Origin: Bog-950 sp964615305
GTDB taxonomy: Bacteria > Bacteroidota > Bacteroidia > Chitinophagales > LD1
Direction of reading: 5' to 3'
DNA length: 64,000 bases
NCBI GenBank assembly: GCA_964615305.1
Contig: CAZTNA010000001.1
Coordinates: 186,001 to 250,000 of the forward strand
This document shows positions 8,534-17,868 of this stretch, one piece after another. The stretch's first letter is position 1. The number at the start of each line of letters is the position of its first letter. Under the pieces are notes generated by a model that made no database searches, was not told where the DNA came from, and worked only from the letters and a program-made list of their open reading frames with translations. The translations under genes and the position numbers were made by a program.

Positions 8534-11500
8534 CTATCTGATCAATGCAAACGAACCTTGCTTTTTTTCCACTTTAGTTCCTCCGTTTTCAGCTGGGCGT
8601 TCTACCACAATGTAGTAAACATAAGTGCCGGCAGGTTGGTCTTTGCCGCCAAATGCACCATTCCACGTTTCAGTTGAATTGTGCACAGCTTGCCCCCAGC
8701 GGTTATAAATTCTGAATTCTTGTACAGTATTTAACCCAAATGATACTATACCGTAACGATCGTTTTTGCCATCACCATTTGGTGTAAAGGCGTTAGGCAT
8801 TACAAACCCGCTTGTTACAATAACAACTACTGAATCGAAGGCAGAACAACCTTCAATTTCGCCTTCGCTAACAGTAATGTAATATACAGTTGCCTGTTCT
8901 ACACTGGCAGTTGGGTTTGCACAGTCGGTGCAGCTTAGACCTTCAACCGGAGACCAGTTGTAAGCAGGATTGTTGAAGTTTTGAATAGTAACAGCTATCC
9001 CGTTTTCAACGTTTGGTGCAGTTATGATAGTATCGGGGCTGGCCGAAACAAAAAGCTGAGCAGGTTGCTCCACAACAGCTGTAAGTGTATCGTTGCAGCC
9101 ATATCCGTTACGCGTAACAATAGTATAAGTGCCAGCTGAAAGATTACTAAATACTGTATCACCCTGAAAAGCACCACCATTCAAAGAATATGTGTATGGA
9201 GTATTAGTAGAAGAAGTTGAAACAGTTATACTACCGTTGGTAGATCCAAAACAATTTGTTGAGTCGGTAGTTACGGTAAAGCTTTCGTTGGCTTGTCCGG
9301 CATTTACCGTAAAAGTACCGCTGATAGAGCAACCCAAAGAATCGGTAATTGTAAAGTTGTATGTACCCGATGGTGTATTTAAAAATACTGCGGTGGTATC
9401 TCCATTTGCCATTGGAACTGTGTCTGTTGCCAGTCCGGTAGCATCAATAATTACTCTACCTACAGTGCCACGCGGAGTCAGTAACCAAGTTCCGAAGCCC
9501 ACAGTAGCGCAGTTTGGCTGATTTACTTGCGAGTTATAGCTAATAGGATTTGTTTGTTGTAAAATACCCGATGCGGTTGCTGAGCACCGGTTCGCGTCAG
9601 TTACTGTTACTAACACAATACCGGCCGGTAAATTTGATACCGTAGAAGATGTGGCTTGTGTGCTCCACACATAAGTATATGGCGCAGTGCCACCTGTAGG
9701 ATTCGAAGCAGCAGATCCTGATGTGCTTCCGAAGCAAATTAGCTGACTGAAAGTAAGATTTGGTGTAAGCAATGTTGGTTGAGTAATAACGTATGTGGTA
9801 GATGCTGAACAATTTGCCTGATCGGTAATAGTAACTGAATAGCTACCGGGGGCTAAGTTACTAATGGTTGATCCGGTAGATGCTGCCCAAGAGAAGGTAA
9901 TTGCTCCGGTTCCACCGGTAGCCGTTGCAGTTATAGAGCCATCTGCCTGCCCGTTGCAACTAACGTTGTTAATTGTAGGTGTTCCGAAAGAAACAGCACC
10001 TGGTGCTACCGGTACTGTGAATGTTGCAGCAGTAGTACAGCCGTTCGCATCAGTAACTGTAAGTGTATAGGGGCCTCCTGCTAAACCTGAAATAGAGTTT
10101 CCGGTTTGTGAGTTGCTCCAACTATAAGCTAAAGTGCCGGCACCACCGGTAGCTGTTACTGAAATAGAACCACCTGTTTGGCAATCGGCTTGAGTTATGG
10201 TTGGGGTTCCAATAATAATACCTGCGGGCTCGGTGATGTTATAAGATGCAGTAGCTGAGCAACCATTGGCATCTGTAACGGTAACAGAGTATGTGCCTGC
10301 ATCAAGATTAGTAACGGTTGCGGTTGTTTCGCTGTTACTCCACATATAAGTCAGTGTTGCTGTGCTGGTGGCATTTACAGTGATAGATCCGTCCTCGTAA
10401 CTATTGCATGTTACATTGGTAATGGTTGCCGGATTTACAGTTATACCTCCAGTGTTTTGTATAGTAAGTGTCCCTGCATCGCTGGCAGTGCATCCTCCAT
10501 TATCGGTAACTGTAACGATATATGTTCCGGCTGCAACACCATCTAAAATCGAATCAATTTGCGCTGGTGTTGAGTTCCATGAAAAATTATAAGGATAAGC
10601 TCCACCGCTTACTGCTGCAACTAAAGTGCCCGAAGTGCCGCCTGTGCATGTAGATTGAGTTACATCAGCAACATTTACTACTAAAGGCACTGGTGATGTT
10701 AAAATCACGGTATCGTTTACAACACAACCCGATGCGTCAGATGCGGTAAAAATGTAAGTGCCTGCCGCAAGACCTGTGCGGGTTAGGTTCATGTTTCCAT
10801 CGCTCCAACCATAAGTTACGGGAGCAACCCCACCAGTTACGTGGGCATAAACTGCGCCATCATTTCCTACGCAGCTGATTTGCTTAGATGAGTCAATGCC
10901 TGCATTAAGGCTTCCTCCCGGTGACACGGTAATTGTATCGGTTACTACTATAGGTGTACCACCAGAACAAGGTATGTATGTAGCTTGAGCCACATACTCC
11001 GTTGGTTGGTTAACACATGCCTGATAAGTGGCTCCCGTACCCACTTGTGAACCTCCACTCAACCATTCAACGCTTACAATAGAAGTTCCGCTTGGAGTAA
11101 ACCGCCACGCGTCATTAGTTGCATTCCATACAGAATTGTTTCTGCCGGGAACGGTGTAAGCCACAGTTCCATTTGCGTTCTGTATTCCTTCAATAGCTAA
11201 ACCACTGTTCCAATCAGTGCATGCGTCTTTGTCTTTAATGTAAATTTCAATTGCGTTTGTGGTTTCGTACAAAACAATCTGATGCGATGCTTCTCTTGTT
11301 TGCGAACAGTTGGATGAACTAACATCGCTGTTGTACATCGGTATGGCATCGTAAGAAACAATAAATGTTCTGCAGGGGTATGCACCAGTAATTTGATATC
11401 TCAAGCTACCACCTAAAGAAGGGTCAATGTCATGATATGGCCCCATGATAGAGTTGTTGCAATACTGGTCGTTTACAGGCAATGCGCCTAGCTGGCTTAA

Positions 11501-11881
11501 ATCCCAGGCGCAAAAGTTATTCGCTTGAGATACATCAAACGAAACCAACCCATTGGCGCCAACTAAAAGTTGAGTGTATTGTTGATCAAAAAAACAAAAT
11601 GTAAATGGTAGGTCTATTACGGTAGACCAAACATCGTCTTGATTCACGAGTATTGAAGTGCCCTGGTTAAAAGGAAATGGATTAAAAGCAATAGAATTTA
11701 CGGTGTAAGTAGCTGCACTGCCGGTTTCGAAATAGGTGGCTGTAAGGTTAGCGCAATTAGTGCCGCATGGCAAAGTAACATTACTACCTGCATTTATGTC
11801 AGGGCAGCCGGATTGGGCTGAGCCTGTATAAGTTGACAGAATACATAAAATGGCGAAACCTACATGTAAAATGTTTTTCAT
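8534..11881 (-). CDS. Giant secreted protein with SprB-type repeats and a T9SS type B sorting domain
   Basis: A 1115-residue cell-surface or secreted protein. It has a signal peptide (residues 1-22, ending GSAQS). The N-terminal region to about residue 330 resembles the extracellular domain that opens many such proteins. A middle stretch (about 330-880) holds many ~70-80-residue units, each with the pattern GGxxPxxYxWS, then LxAGTYxVTVTDxxGC, which are SprB-like repeats. The last ~85 residues (VMPNAFTPNGDGKNDRYG onward) are the gliding-motility-associated C-terminal domain that directs type IX secretion (type B). An adhesive role is likely from the SprB family, but gliding cannot be inferred. 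It is monocistronic. Confidence 0.93.
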   Translation of the reverse strand: MKNILHVGFAILCILSTYTGSAQSGCPDINAGSNVTLPCGTNCANLTATYFETGSAATYTVNSIAFNPFPFNQGTSILVNQDDVWSTVIDLPFTFCFFDQQYTQLLVGANGLVSFDVSQANNFCAWDLSQLGALPVNDQYCNNSIMGPYHDIDPSLGGSLRYQITGAYPCRTFIVSYDAIPMYNSDVSSSNCSQTREASHQIVLYETTNAIEIYIKDKDACTDWNSGLAIEGIQNANGTVAYTVPGRNNSVWNATNDAWRFTPSGTSIVSVEWLSGGSQVGTGATYQACVNQPTEYVAQATYIPCSGGTPIVVTDTITVSPGGSLNAGIDSSKQISCVGNDGAVYAHVTGGVAPVTYGWSDGNMNLTRTGLAAGTYIFTASDASGCVVNDTVILTSPVPLVVNVADVTQSTCTGGTSGTLVAAVSGGAYPYNFSWNSTPAQIDSILDGVAAGTYIVTVTDNGGCTASDAGTLTIQNTGGITVNPATITNVTCNSYEDGSITVNATSTATLTYMWSNSETTATVTNLDAGTYSVTVTDANGCSATASYNITEPAGIIIGTPTITQADCQTGGSISVTATGGAGTLAYSWSNSQTGNSISGLAGGPYTLTVTDANGCTTAATFTVPVAPGAVSFGTPTINNVSCNGQADGSITATATGGTGAITFSWAASTGSTISNLAPGSYSVTITDQANCSASTTYVITQPTLLTPNLTFSQLICFGSTSGSAASNPTGGTAPYTYVWSTQATSSTVSNLPAGIVLVTVTDANRCSATASGILQQTNPISYNSQVNQPNCATVGFGTWLLTPRGTVGRVIIDATGLATDTVPMANGDTTAVFLNTPSGTYNFTITDSLGCSISGTFTVNAGQANESFTVTTDSTNCFGSTNGSITVSTSSTNTPYTYSLNGGAFQGDTVFSNLSAGTYTIVTRNGYGCNDTLTAVVEQPAQLFVSASPDTIITAPNVENGIAVTIQNFNNPAYNWSPVEGLSCTDCANPTASVEQATVYYITVSEGEIEGCSAFDSVVVIVTSGFVMPNAFTPNGDGKNDRYGIVSFGLNTVQEFRIYNRWGQAVHNSTETWNGAFGGKDQPAGTYVYYIVVERPAENGGTKVEKKQGSFALIR

Positions 11882-12098
11882 TGTTGGGTTTATTTTTTAA
11901 CCGGACGAAAATAAAAATTAGCCGCACAGTGGGTAGATGGGGTTGTATAGTATGCGACTATTGTTTACCATGACAGTGGGTATGCCCTAAATGCAAGGTT
12001 CCCTCTTAGAACTATACGAAAAGTTTTTTAGAGGCACAAAAAGTTGTGAACTCAAAAAAGTGAACACCTATAATGCGTATTTTGCGAGAAACGTATTC

Positions 12099-13319
12099 CT
12101 AGCCGGTAATTGCCTTAATGCCGGGTAGTTCTTTACCCTCAAAATACTCTAGCATAGCACCACCACCGGTAGATACATAACTTACTTTGTCGGTAAGATT
12201 GAATTTATTAACTGCCGCCACGCTATCGCCACCGCCAACCAAACTAAAAGCTCCTTTGGCAGTTGCTTCCGCTACTGTTTCTGCAATTGCTTTTGTGCCT
12301 GACTGAAATTTTTCCATTTCAAAAACCCCCATAGGGCCATTCCACAAAATGGTTCTGCTTGATAGTATAACCTGCGAAAAATCATAGATGGCGTTATTAG
12401 CTATGTCGAGACCTATCCAACCTTCAGGAACTTGATTGCTGTTAGAAGTGGAAGTGTTTGCGTTGGCATCGAACTTGTCTGCTATAACACTATCTATTGG
12501 TAAAAGCAGGTTTACATTTTTTGCTTTAGCTTTTTCAATTAATGTTAGAGCCAAGTCAAGTTTATCGTCTTCGCAAAGCGATGAGCCGATCTTACCGCCT
12601 TGTGCTTTAAAGAAAGTATAAGCCATGCCTCCGCCAATTAAAATATTGTTGGCTTTATCCAACAAATTTTCAATAATCAGAATTTTGTCAGACACTTTTG
12701 CCCCTCCCAGTATGGCCGTAAAAGGCTTTTCTCCTGATTTTAAAACCTTCTCTGCGCTTGCTACTTCGTTTGCCATCAGGTATCCAAACATTTTGTTGTT
12801 GTCTGAAAAGTAATTGGCAACAATAGTAGTTGAAGCGTGAGCGCGGTGTGCTGTACCAAATGCATCGTTCACGAACACATGGCCATGTTTCGAAAGTTTT
12901 TCGGCAAATGCTGCATCGCCTTTTTCTTCTTCTTTGTAAAAGCGAAGGTTTTCTAACAGCAACACTTCACCGGCATTTAATGAAGCGGAAATTGAGAATG
13001 CTTCTTCACTCACACAATCACTCACAAATTTTACATCAACTCCCAAAAGATCTGATGTTCTGGCTACCGCATGTTTTAAGGTGTGTTTTGCAAAATCAAC
13101 GGTGCCGTCCTCTTTCAGTTTTTTTAGTGGCCTACCCAAGTGGCTCATCAAAACCACACTACCGCCATCGCTCAGAATTTTTTTAATAGTTGGTACCGCC
13201 CCACGTATGCGGCTATCGTCAGTAATATTGTGTTGTTTGTCAAGAGGAATGTTGAAATCAACACGAATTATGGCTCGCTTTCCCGAAAAATTTAACTGGT
13301 CAATTGTTTTGAGCGGCAT
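12099..13319 (-). CDS. pgk: Phosphoglycerate kinase
   Basis: Makes ATP and 3-phosphoglycerate from 1,3-bisphosphoglycerate in glycolysis. The 406 residues are of normal length. Visible motifs are RVDFNIPLD (substrate binding, residues about 19-27), SHLGRP, LLLENLRF, GGAKVSDK, NGPMGVFE and, near the C-terminus, VGGGDS and STGGGAML. The segment around residue 290 (DANANTSTSNSNQ) is an unusual Asn/Ser/Thr-rich loop. It lies 72 bases downstream of the UbiB-like gene on the same strand, with no terminator between them. Confidence 0.97.
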   Translation of the reverse strand: MPLKTIDQLNFSGKRAIIRVDFNIPLDKQHNITDDSRIRGAVPTIKKILSDGGSVVLMSHLGRPLKKLKEDGTVDFAKHTLKHAVARTSDLLGVDVKFVSDCVSEEAFSISASLNAGEVLLLENLRFYKEEEKGDAAFAEKLSKHGHVFVNDAFGTAHRAHASTTIVANYFSDNNKMFGYLMANEVASAEKVLKSGEKPFTAILGGAKVSDKILIIENLLDKANNILIGGGMAYTFFKAQGGKIGSSLCEDDKLDLALTLIEKAKAKNVNLLLPIDSVIADKFDANANTSTSNSNQVPEGWIGLDIANNAIYDFSQVILSSRTILWNGPMGVFEMEKFQSGTKAIAETVAEATAKGAFSLVGGGDSVAAVNKFNLTDKVSYVSTGGGAMLEYFEGKELPGIKAITG

Positions 13320-13391
13320 TACAGATGTATTTAATGAACCGCGAAATAAAGTTTTGTTGTGAAACGAAAAACAACTTCGGTGTTACTTTGA

Positions 13392-15080
13392 CTACTTGTA
13401 CACCTTTCTTCGTAAAATAGCGTAGAGCCATATTACAAACAAACCACCGGCTATGCAATAGCCCATAAAGCTCCATTTATTTATTCCGTAAACAAACTTC
13501 ATTTCTTCAGGGTAGTTTCCGAGCAGCGCTATGGATGAACCAATCATTAAAGCACAGATTATGTTTACTAAAGATTGGCGCGTACTTATGCTGTCCCACT
13601 TTTTTAGAGCATAACCGTAGCCCTGTAACTCAATTTCACTGTGCAGTTTGCCTTTTGAAATTTGCTGCATAATACCACGCAGTTCTACAGGAAAACTATT
13701 TAAAAAACCAGTGAGGTTGCTGAAGCGTTGCTGAGCCTCGGCTGCTAAATTTTCTGGTTTTAGCTGGTCGGTTAAAAGTTTTTGCCCGTAAGGGCGAATA
13801 AACTCGTATGTTTTAAAATTTGGATGTAGTTTTTTGCCAATACCTTCTAAAATGGCAAAAGCGCGAAAAATTAAAAACACACCACCGGGCACTGTAATGT
13901 GGTAGTCATACATTATTTTTTGTAACCTCTGTATTACATCCTGAATAGAGCTTTCGCTCACGTCTAAATGTGCGTAGTCTTCTATTAAATCGTTCAGGTC
14001 GTACACGAACTGACGCATGTCAGTAATGTTGTCTTCTACGGATAACTTCTTTAACTGATTGGCCATTTCGCGGGCATCAAAACGACTCATGGCAATAAAA
14101 ATTCCGGCAAAGGCATATTTGTCTTTCTTCATTAACTGCCCTACCATTCCAAAGTCGAGAAGTATTATTCTGCCCTCAGGGTTTACCAATACATTGCCCG
14201 GGTGCGGGTCGCCATGAAAATAACCGTATTCAAAAATCTGTGACAAGTAAATGTCCATTCCTTTTTCTACTATGCGCGCGGGGCTGATATTCCATTCGCG
14301 CAGTTGGTCTATGTCTGTAATCTTACATCCCTTTACAAACTCCATTATTAAAACCCTGTTCGAAGAGTATTCCCTATAAGCTTTCGGCACATAAAAATCT
14401 GTGCGATGCTTATAAGTTGTGCGGAACCGTTCAATATTGCGGGCTTCGTTTTGATAGTCTAATTCTTTGGTAATTGCTCTCTCGAAAACACGTACTACCT
14501 CTTCACCGTTAAGCACTCCTTGCTTTTTCATGTAGCGATCCATTCTTCGAACCGCTTCTTTAATTATGCTCAGATCTTGTTCGATAATATCTGCCACATT
14601 TGGGCGTTGCACCTTTACAACAACTTCTTCACCGGTGCGCATTTTGGCTTTATACACCTGACCGATTGATGCCGAAGCCAATGGGGTTTGATCAAATTCT
14701 TCAAACAGATCTTCTAATTTTTTACCTGTTTCAGCTTCTATGATAATTTTTGCCTGTGTAAATGGTACAGGCGAAACCCGGTCTTGCAGTTTTTCAAATT
14801 CTTTAACCAGCCCTTCAGGAATAATGTCGGGGCGGTTGCTCAGTATCTGTGCTAACTTAATAAATGTGGGGCCTAACTCTTCGGCTGCCATTCGTACACG
14901 TTCAAAACGCGTGTACTCCATTACCGGCTTTTCATCGCGAAGCCATTTTATTCGCATACTTTCAGTAACCAAATTCCGCAAAGTAGAATTGGCAATAAAA
15001 TCTTCGAAGCCGTATTTGATAAGTATGCCGAGAATTTCGCGGGTGCGGTTCAGATTCCGGAACGTTTGATCAAAAATCAT
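13392..15080 (-). CDS. ABC1/UbiB (AarF) family atypical kinase
   Basis: A membrane-associated protein-kinase-like ATPase of the family that supports ubiquinone or menaquinone biosynthesis. The 562 residues contain the alanine-rich loop equivalent LASASIGQVY, the lysine motif VVKVQRP, MEFVKG, the catalytic FHGDPHPGN and LLDFGMVG. The C-terminal ~60 residues hold two membrane segments. The diagnostic KxGQ motif reads KLAQ (residues 75-78), a glycine-to-alanine change. It is divergent from the DUF4349 gene. UbiB family membership is certain; the quinone target is inferred from the family. Confidence 0.93.
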   Translation of the reverse strand: MIFDQTFRNLNRTREILGILIKYGFEDFIANSTLRNLVTESMRIKWLRDEKPVMEYTRFERVRMAAEELGPTFIKLAQILSNRPDIIPEGLVKEFEKLQDRVSPVPFTQAKIIIEAETGKKLEDLFEEFDQTPLASASIGQVYKAKMRTGEEVVVKVQRPNVADIIEQDLSIIKEAVRRMDRYMKKQGVLNGEEVVRVFERAITKELDYQNEARNIERFRTTYKHRTDFYVPKAYREYSSNRVLIMEFVKGCKITDIDQLREWNISPARIVEKGMDIYLSQIFEYGYFHGDPHPGNVLVNPEGRIILLDFGMVGQLMKKDKYAFAGIFIAMSRFDAREMANQLKKLSVEDNITDMRQFVYDLNDLIEDYAHLDVSESSIQDVIQRLQKIMYDYHITVPGGVFLIFRAFAILEGIGKKLHPNFKTYEFIRPYGQKLLTDQLKPENLAAEAQQRFSNLTGFLNSFPVELRGIMQQISKGKLHSEIELQGYGYALKKWDSISTRQSLVNIICALMIGSSIALLGNYPEEMKFVYGINKWSFMGYCIAGGLFVIWLYAILRRKVYK

Positions 15081-15167
15081 TTCGGACTAAAAATAAAAAT
15101 TGCCATCACAGAGTAGATAATTTATGGAAAACACGATTTATTACATCTTTTATCTAAACAAACATTT

Positions 15168-16034
15168 ATGAAACGTATGCTTTTTCTGTTAACTGTTGCT
15201 TTAACTTTGGTTGCGTGCCACAACTCAGAAAGTTATTTTGACCAATTAAGGTCTGCTGAAACCAATACCATGGCAATGGGAGAGGAGTCGTTCAGAGATA
15301 ATAGCATGGGTGCGCTTGCCGAAAAGAAAAGTGTGACGGACGGAAGACCAGCTACCGAACCAAGGCGAGTAATAGAAAAATTACCCGCACAAATTATTAA
15401 AAACGCTTCGGCAGAGTTTCAGGTAAAGGATATAGAGTTCAGCCACATGCGTATTGAAGCATTATTAAAACAGTATCAGGCGTATTTTGGTAACGATAAT
15501 AAAACAAACAGCAGCTACCGGGTTGACTATAGTATGACTATACGAGTTCCTGCTGAAAAATTTGAAACCCTGCTGAACGAAGTAATGAAAGAGTCGGTTT
15601 ATACGAACTACAAAAATGTTACAGCAGAAGATGTTACAGCCGAGTTTGTAGATGCTGAAGCACGACTTAAAACCAAGCAAGATGTGGAAGCGCGATACAC
15701 TGCTATACTAAAGCAAGCCAACAAAGTTGGCGATATACTCGAAGTAGAAGAGAAGTTGCGATTAATTCGTGAAGAGATTGAAGCTACCGAAGGCAGATTG
15801 AAATTATTGAATGATCAGGTGAGTTACAGCACCATAATTCTTACAATTTACCAAAAACTGGATTACACACCAGAGCCCGAAATAGGGTTTGTTAGTAACC
15901 TGAAAGAAGCATTTGTGCGAGGCTGGCGCAGTTTGGTTGATTTCGCAATTGGTATTGTAAGAGTTTGGCCTTTTGTAATCATCTGGGTTATTGTTTTTGT
16001 GTTTGTTTACAGACGATGGATGAGAAAAAAATAA
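15168..16034 (+). CDS. DUF4349 family lipoprotein
   Basis: A 288-residue envelope protein with a lipoprotein signal (cysteine at about residue 17 in TLVACHNS). The central domain begins at about residue 75 (AQIIKNASAEFQVKD) and contains long charged helices that probably form a coiled coil (ILEVEEKLRLIREEIEATEGRL). One C-terminal membrane segment lies at about 265-282, ending in RRWMRKK. This order is the DUF4349 pattern. The cellular role is unknown. A strong terminator overlaps the stop codon. Confidence 0.88.
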   Translation: MKRMLFLLTVALTLVACHNSESYFDQLRSAETNTMAMGEESFRDNSMGALAEKKSVTDGRPATEPRRVIEKLPAQIIKNASAEFQVKDIEFSHMRIEALLKQYQAYFGNDNKTNSSYRVDYSMTIRVPAEKFETLLNEVMKESVYTNYKNVTAEDVTAEFVDAEARLKTKQDVEARYTAILKQANKVGDILEVEEKLRLIREEIEATEGRLKLLNDQVSYSTIILTIYQKLDYTPEPEIGFVSNLKEAFVRGWRSLVDFAIGIVRVWPFVIIWVIVFVFVYRRWMRKK

Positions 16035-16073
16035 ACAGAAATGTTTCTCGTAATTTGGGGAACATTTCTGTTT
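16033..16073. terminator. Bidirectional terminator after the DUF4349 gene
   Basis: A perfect 13-bp stem is formed by AAACAGAAATGTT (16033-16045) and AACATTTCTGTTT (16061-16073) with a 15-base loop. It lies between convergent genes ending at 16034 and 16088. Confidence 0.82.
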
Positions 16074-16087
16074 GTATAAGTTTCAAG

Positions 16088-16303
16088 CTAATCAGCTTTT
16101 CTTCTCGGTTTGGCATTGGGTGGTAATATACCACTTTTAGGTTTACTGGCTTTAGGTATTTGCGGTTGTTGTTTCCCTTTTTTAGCCTTTTTGTCAGGGA
16201 AACTATCGGCATAAGTAGGGCAAGCAATTTTATTGCTGTTGCATGAAGGCATTGCACTCATTAAACAGGCCGCTATTAAATACACAAACAATTTTTGGTA
16301 CAT
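16088..16303 (-). CDS. Small basic lipoprotein, 71 residues
   Basis: The ATG at 16303 opens a clear lipoprotein signal (IAACLMSAMPSC, cysteine at residue 21). The mature part is short, lysine/proline-rich and probably unstructured (KKAKKGKQQPQIPK, ending PRRKAD). The segment IACPTYADSFPDKK resembles small conserved Bacteroidota lipoproteins, but I do not recognise a named family. It sits alone between a terminator and the divergent queA. The good signal peptide and terminator context make it a likely real gene. Confidence 0.7.
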   Translation of the reverse strand: MYQKLFVYLIAACLMSAMPSCNSNKIACPTYADSFPDKKAKKGKQQPQIPKASKPKSGILPPNAKPRRKAD

Positions 16304-16416
16304 GTAAAATCTTTTTTCTGTTTAACGTAAAAGTAAAATAATTGATACTGCTTTTGTGGTAACAAAGAATTCGCTTGTGTTGTTCTTTATTCACCAAACT
16401 AATTCTTATTTGCGCT

Positions 16417-17631
16417 GTGCACGCTGGAGAACTTCATATAAGTGATTATACCTACGCATTACCTGAAGAAAGAATTGCCAAGTATCCTTTGGCAGTTCGC
16501 CATGAAAGTAAGTTGCTGGTATGGAAAGGTAATTCTATAGCGCAGAGTAGTTTTCTGCATTTGCATGATTTTGTTCCAAATGGATCACTGATGGTTTTCA
16601 ACAATACGAGAGTAATTCAAGCAAGATTACTGTTTACTACTTGCGCGGGAGCTACTGTAGAAGTATTTTGTTTAGAGCCGGAAACCGGTAGTGAACCATA
16701 CAGCGCTATGCAACAACAAGGCAAAGTTCGGTGGCAGTGTTTGGTTGGCAGAGTTGCAAAGTGGAAAGAAAAGATGCTCACTCTGAAGCATGATGTTTTT
16801 CTGCTGAATGCAGAAATTATTTGCAGAAATGCAGATGTGTTTGTTGTTGAGTTTACCTGGCTACCGGAAAAGTTAACTTTTGCCGAGCTGCTTTCTAATT
16901 TGGGCAATATACCCATACCTCCGTACCTTAAGCGGAAAAGCGATTCTACAGACACGGCCAATTATCAAACCTTGTACGCCAAAACTGATGGTTCAGTGGC
17001 CGCACCTACAGCAGGGTTACATTTTACTCCGGTTGTTTTTAGTAATCTGGATAAACAAAATGTATCAGTTGCTGAAGTTACGTTGCATGTAGGTGCCGGT
17101 ACGTTTAAACCGGTAAAAACAAAAACTATAGGCGAACATACTATGCATGCCGAGTGGTTCGAAACAAATTTGCGATTTATCGAAGCACTTCTGCATGGAG
17201 TAGAAACAAAACAAACCATTGTTGCGGTAGGCACTACTTCGTTGCGAACTATTGAAACGCTGTATTGGATGGGGGTTAAAGCGTTCAAAAATCATGAAGC
17301 CAGTCTAAATGAGTTAGAAGTTAGACAATGGGATATTTATGAAGTTGGTGAAGAAATTTCGGTAACTGATGCACTTGCTGCATTGATAAAATGGATGCAA
17401 AAAAACCAGCTGTATAAACTAATTGCCCAAACTCAAATCTTAATTGCCCCTTCGTATAAGTTAAAACTGACCCGAGCGCTGGTTACAAATTTTCATCAGC
17501 CTAATTCTACGTTGCTGCTTTTGGTGGCAGCAGTAGTTGGGGAGCAGTGGAGAGAAATTTACCGCTATGCACTCGAAAATGAATTTCGATTTTTGAGTTA
17601 TGGCGATAGTAGTTTGTTGTTTGCTGAGTAA
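16417..17631 (+). CDS. queA: S-adenosylmethionine:tRNA ribosyltransferase-isomerase
   Basis: Transfers and isomerises the ribosyl group of SAM onto preQ1 in tRNA to make epoxyqueuosine. The hallmark phrases HISDYTYALPEERIAKYPL, VFNNTRVIQARL, GNIPIPPYLKR, YQTLYAKTDGSVAAPTAGLHF, HVGAGTFKPV, GTTSLRT and TNFHQPNSTLLLLVAA are all present. No ATG precedes the domain. I choose the GTG at 16417 (404 residues); a TTG at 16375 would add 14 hydrophobic residues that are not family-like. It is longer than the typical ~350 residues owing to a more extended central region. No other queuosine genes are nearby. Confidence 0.94.
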   Translation: MHAGELHISDYTYALPEERIAKYPLAVRHESKLLVWKGNSIAQSSFLHLHDFVPNGSLMVFNNTRVIQARLLFTTCAGATVEVFCLEPETGSEPYSAMQQQGKVRWQCLVGRVAKWKEKMLTLKHDVFLLNAEIICRNADVFVVEFTWLPEKLTFAELLSNLGNIPIPPYLKRKSDSTDTANYQTLYAKTDGSVAAPTAGLHFTPVVFSNLDKQNVSVAEVTLHVGAGTFKPVKTKTIGEHTMHAEWFETNLRFIEALLHGVETKQTIVAVGTTSLRTIETLYWMGVKAFKNHEASLNELEVRQWDIYEVGEEISVTDALAALIKWMQKNQLYKLIAQTQILIAPSYKLKLTRALVTNFHQPNSTLLLLVAAVVGEQWREIYRYALENEFRFLSYGDSSLLFAE

Positions 17632-17634
17632 AAC

Positions 17635-17868
17635 TTATTGACCGTTCGGCTTTTTGTTTGGATCTTCTTTTTCGTTCAACATTTTTTCGCGAAACCTGCG
17701 CTGCCCGCGAATGTTCATCCAAATTAAAAGGCAAAACATAGCACATAAGAACGGAAAATATACCCCGCTTGTAACTTGTTGAAGCGTAACCAGATTATAA
17801 ACTGCAACTAACAGCGATGTTATTGCTGCTGCTATCCATGCTTTTTCGAAGTATTCTAAAATTTTCAT
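17635..17868 (-). CDS. Small membrane protein with two transmembrane segments
   Basis: A 77-residue protein with hydrophobic segments at about residues 10-30 and 36-52, then a charged C-terminal tail (RGQRRFREKMLNEKEDPNKK). The pattern resembles small conserved membrane proteins of Bacteroidota, but I cannot name a family. Its start codon shares the bases CATG with the ATG of the divergent glycosyltransferase gene, and its stop lies 3 bases from the queA stop. No function is assigned. Confidence 0.6.
   Translation of the reverse strand: MKILEYFEKAWIAAAITSLLVAVYNLVTLQQVTSGVYFPFLCAMFCLLIWMNIRGQRRFREKMLNEKEDPNKKPNGQ

Noticed and set aside
12830..13362. Two plus-strand frames (118 and 93 codons) opposite pgk
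   Set aside because: They lie wholly or mostly antisense to an unmistakable pgk and are basic/leucine-rich without family features.
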